Shown piece after piece: positions 63,220 to 64,000 of a stretch of 64,000 nucleotides of DNA. Numbering within the stretch: the first letter of the stretch is position 1; each line of letters starts with the position of its first letter. Made by a program: the position numbers and the translations under genes. The notes beneath the pieces were generated by a model. It saw only the letters and a program-made list of their open reading frames with translations, searched no databases and was not told the DNA's origin. Location: contig OY727097.1 of the NCBI GenBank assembly GCA_963402885.1, positions 30,559,401 to 30,623,400 of the forward strand. Reading direction: 5' to 3'. The DNA comes from Antedon bifida (taxonomy: Eukaryota > Echinodermata > Crinoidea > Comatulida > Antedonidae).

Positions 63220-64000
63220 CTACAAGAAATGCCTGGTGTTATTATAGTCAATACCTTTGGGCAGGCCAAATATGTTTGGTTTTCCAGAAAGTCCAGAAAG
63301 GTATTGAGAAAGTGTTTTCAATTGATAAAAATGAATTTGGGACCTTTTGAACCTTAAAGGCCAGGTGCGGGCAAAAAATTTCTATTGATCATACATTCCA
63401 ATAATTATCGATCTATAGTTTCCCCTATGTTTCATAATTATTAGGCTTTTTATTTGTGTTACACAAGCTTGTTGAAAATAAGCACTTTCTTATCAGTGGG
63501 GGGATAGTTCAAATTACACAGTAAAATCTCTATTCTTTTGTACACAAATGTTGTAAATAGAGAGGAATTTTAAAAAGCTATGAAAAATTAACGGTGTGGT
63601 AAAAAATGTTAACAGATGACTAAATATATGTAATATAACTTGAATTTTACATTTCTGGTATTTTTATTCAACTTCAGATTTTTATTTTCATGCTATAGCA
63701 AAAATTATCCACCGTATATCCACCATCTTTTTTCACCTTCTAGGGAGTCACCAGACATGTTATTACATTAGGTTAAACTACCTAACTACTGAAAAAAAGG
63801 CTTCCTGGTTTTTATGGCAGAATTTTGCCAAATTTTGTATTTGACCATATTAAGGGAAATGTTTTTTCGTCTTGATTTCTGTTACAAATATTTGATTTAT
63901 ATACAATTAACCAGATATTATATTTAAAATTCATGCCTGTACCTGAGCTTTAAGAAAAGTCTGGTATTGGAAGAATTTGGGAGTTGACTGTATATCGTTT
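63220..64000. other. Right-edge sequence, no feature identified
   Basis: AT-rich. The last 60 bases (tctggtattggaagaattt, gggagttgactg) resemble, inverted, the ccaactctcccaaataccag segment near 35690, so a dispersed repeat probably starts here. The stretch is probably intron or intergenic. Confidence 0.4.

Overview
This is a eukaryotic, AT-rich, intron-dense genomic window. Every protein with a recognisable family has an animal ortholog. The gene content, the CTAG/AGGCCT-rich stretches and the repeat load fit a deuterostome invertebrate, most likely an echinoderm. The species call is an inference from family resemblance only. All exon structures below were built by hand from splice sites, reading-frame continuity across every junction, and recalled similarity to human orthologs.

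Layout, left to right: GSTCD (minus, 5' part only, 1-806); PIBF1/CEP90 (plus, 1276-10327, 15 coding exons, about 780 aa); C2CD3 (plus, 11464-33543, 44 coding exons, about 2621 aa), which carries an unrecognised single-pass membrane protein gene on the opposite strand inside one intron (14949-15746); an SLC36/AVT3-like amino acid transporter (minus, 36726-41720, 14 exons, 469 aa); TAF7 (plus, 42145-45586, 12 exons, 334 aa); NUMA1 (minus, 47278-59487, 22 coding exons, about 1741 aa); LRRC51 (plus, 61099-62299, 207 aa); and the last exon of an unidentified minus-strand gene (63045-63219).

The genes form three head-to-head pairs with short shared promoters (GSTCD/PIBF1, SLC36-like/TAF7, NUMA1/LRRC51), separated by convergent ends. 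PIBF1 and C2CD3 lie in tandem about 1.1 kb apart, and both act at the distal end of the centriole. NUMA1 acts at spindle poles. NUMA1-LRRC51 head-to-head matches the arrangement I recall from human 11q13.4, a band that also holds C2CD3.

The most unusual content is not protein-coding. (1) A family of about 26 copies or fragments of a near-palindromic MITE (terminal AGCTCTGTCTACACTATCAA, TWA target duplications, two orientations) sits strikingly often within about 20 nt of 5' splice sites. (2) There are three U12-type (minor spliceosome) introns, two in C2CD3 (one AT-AC) and one in TAF7, plus a GC-AG intron. (3) A perfect 37-bp hairpin lies in a C2CD3 intron. (4) A 28-bp triplication duplicates a splice acceptor. 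(5) A nearly homogeneous 81-bp intronic minisatellite lies in NUMA1. (6) tRNA-derived SINEs are also present.
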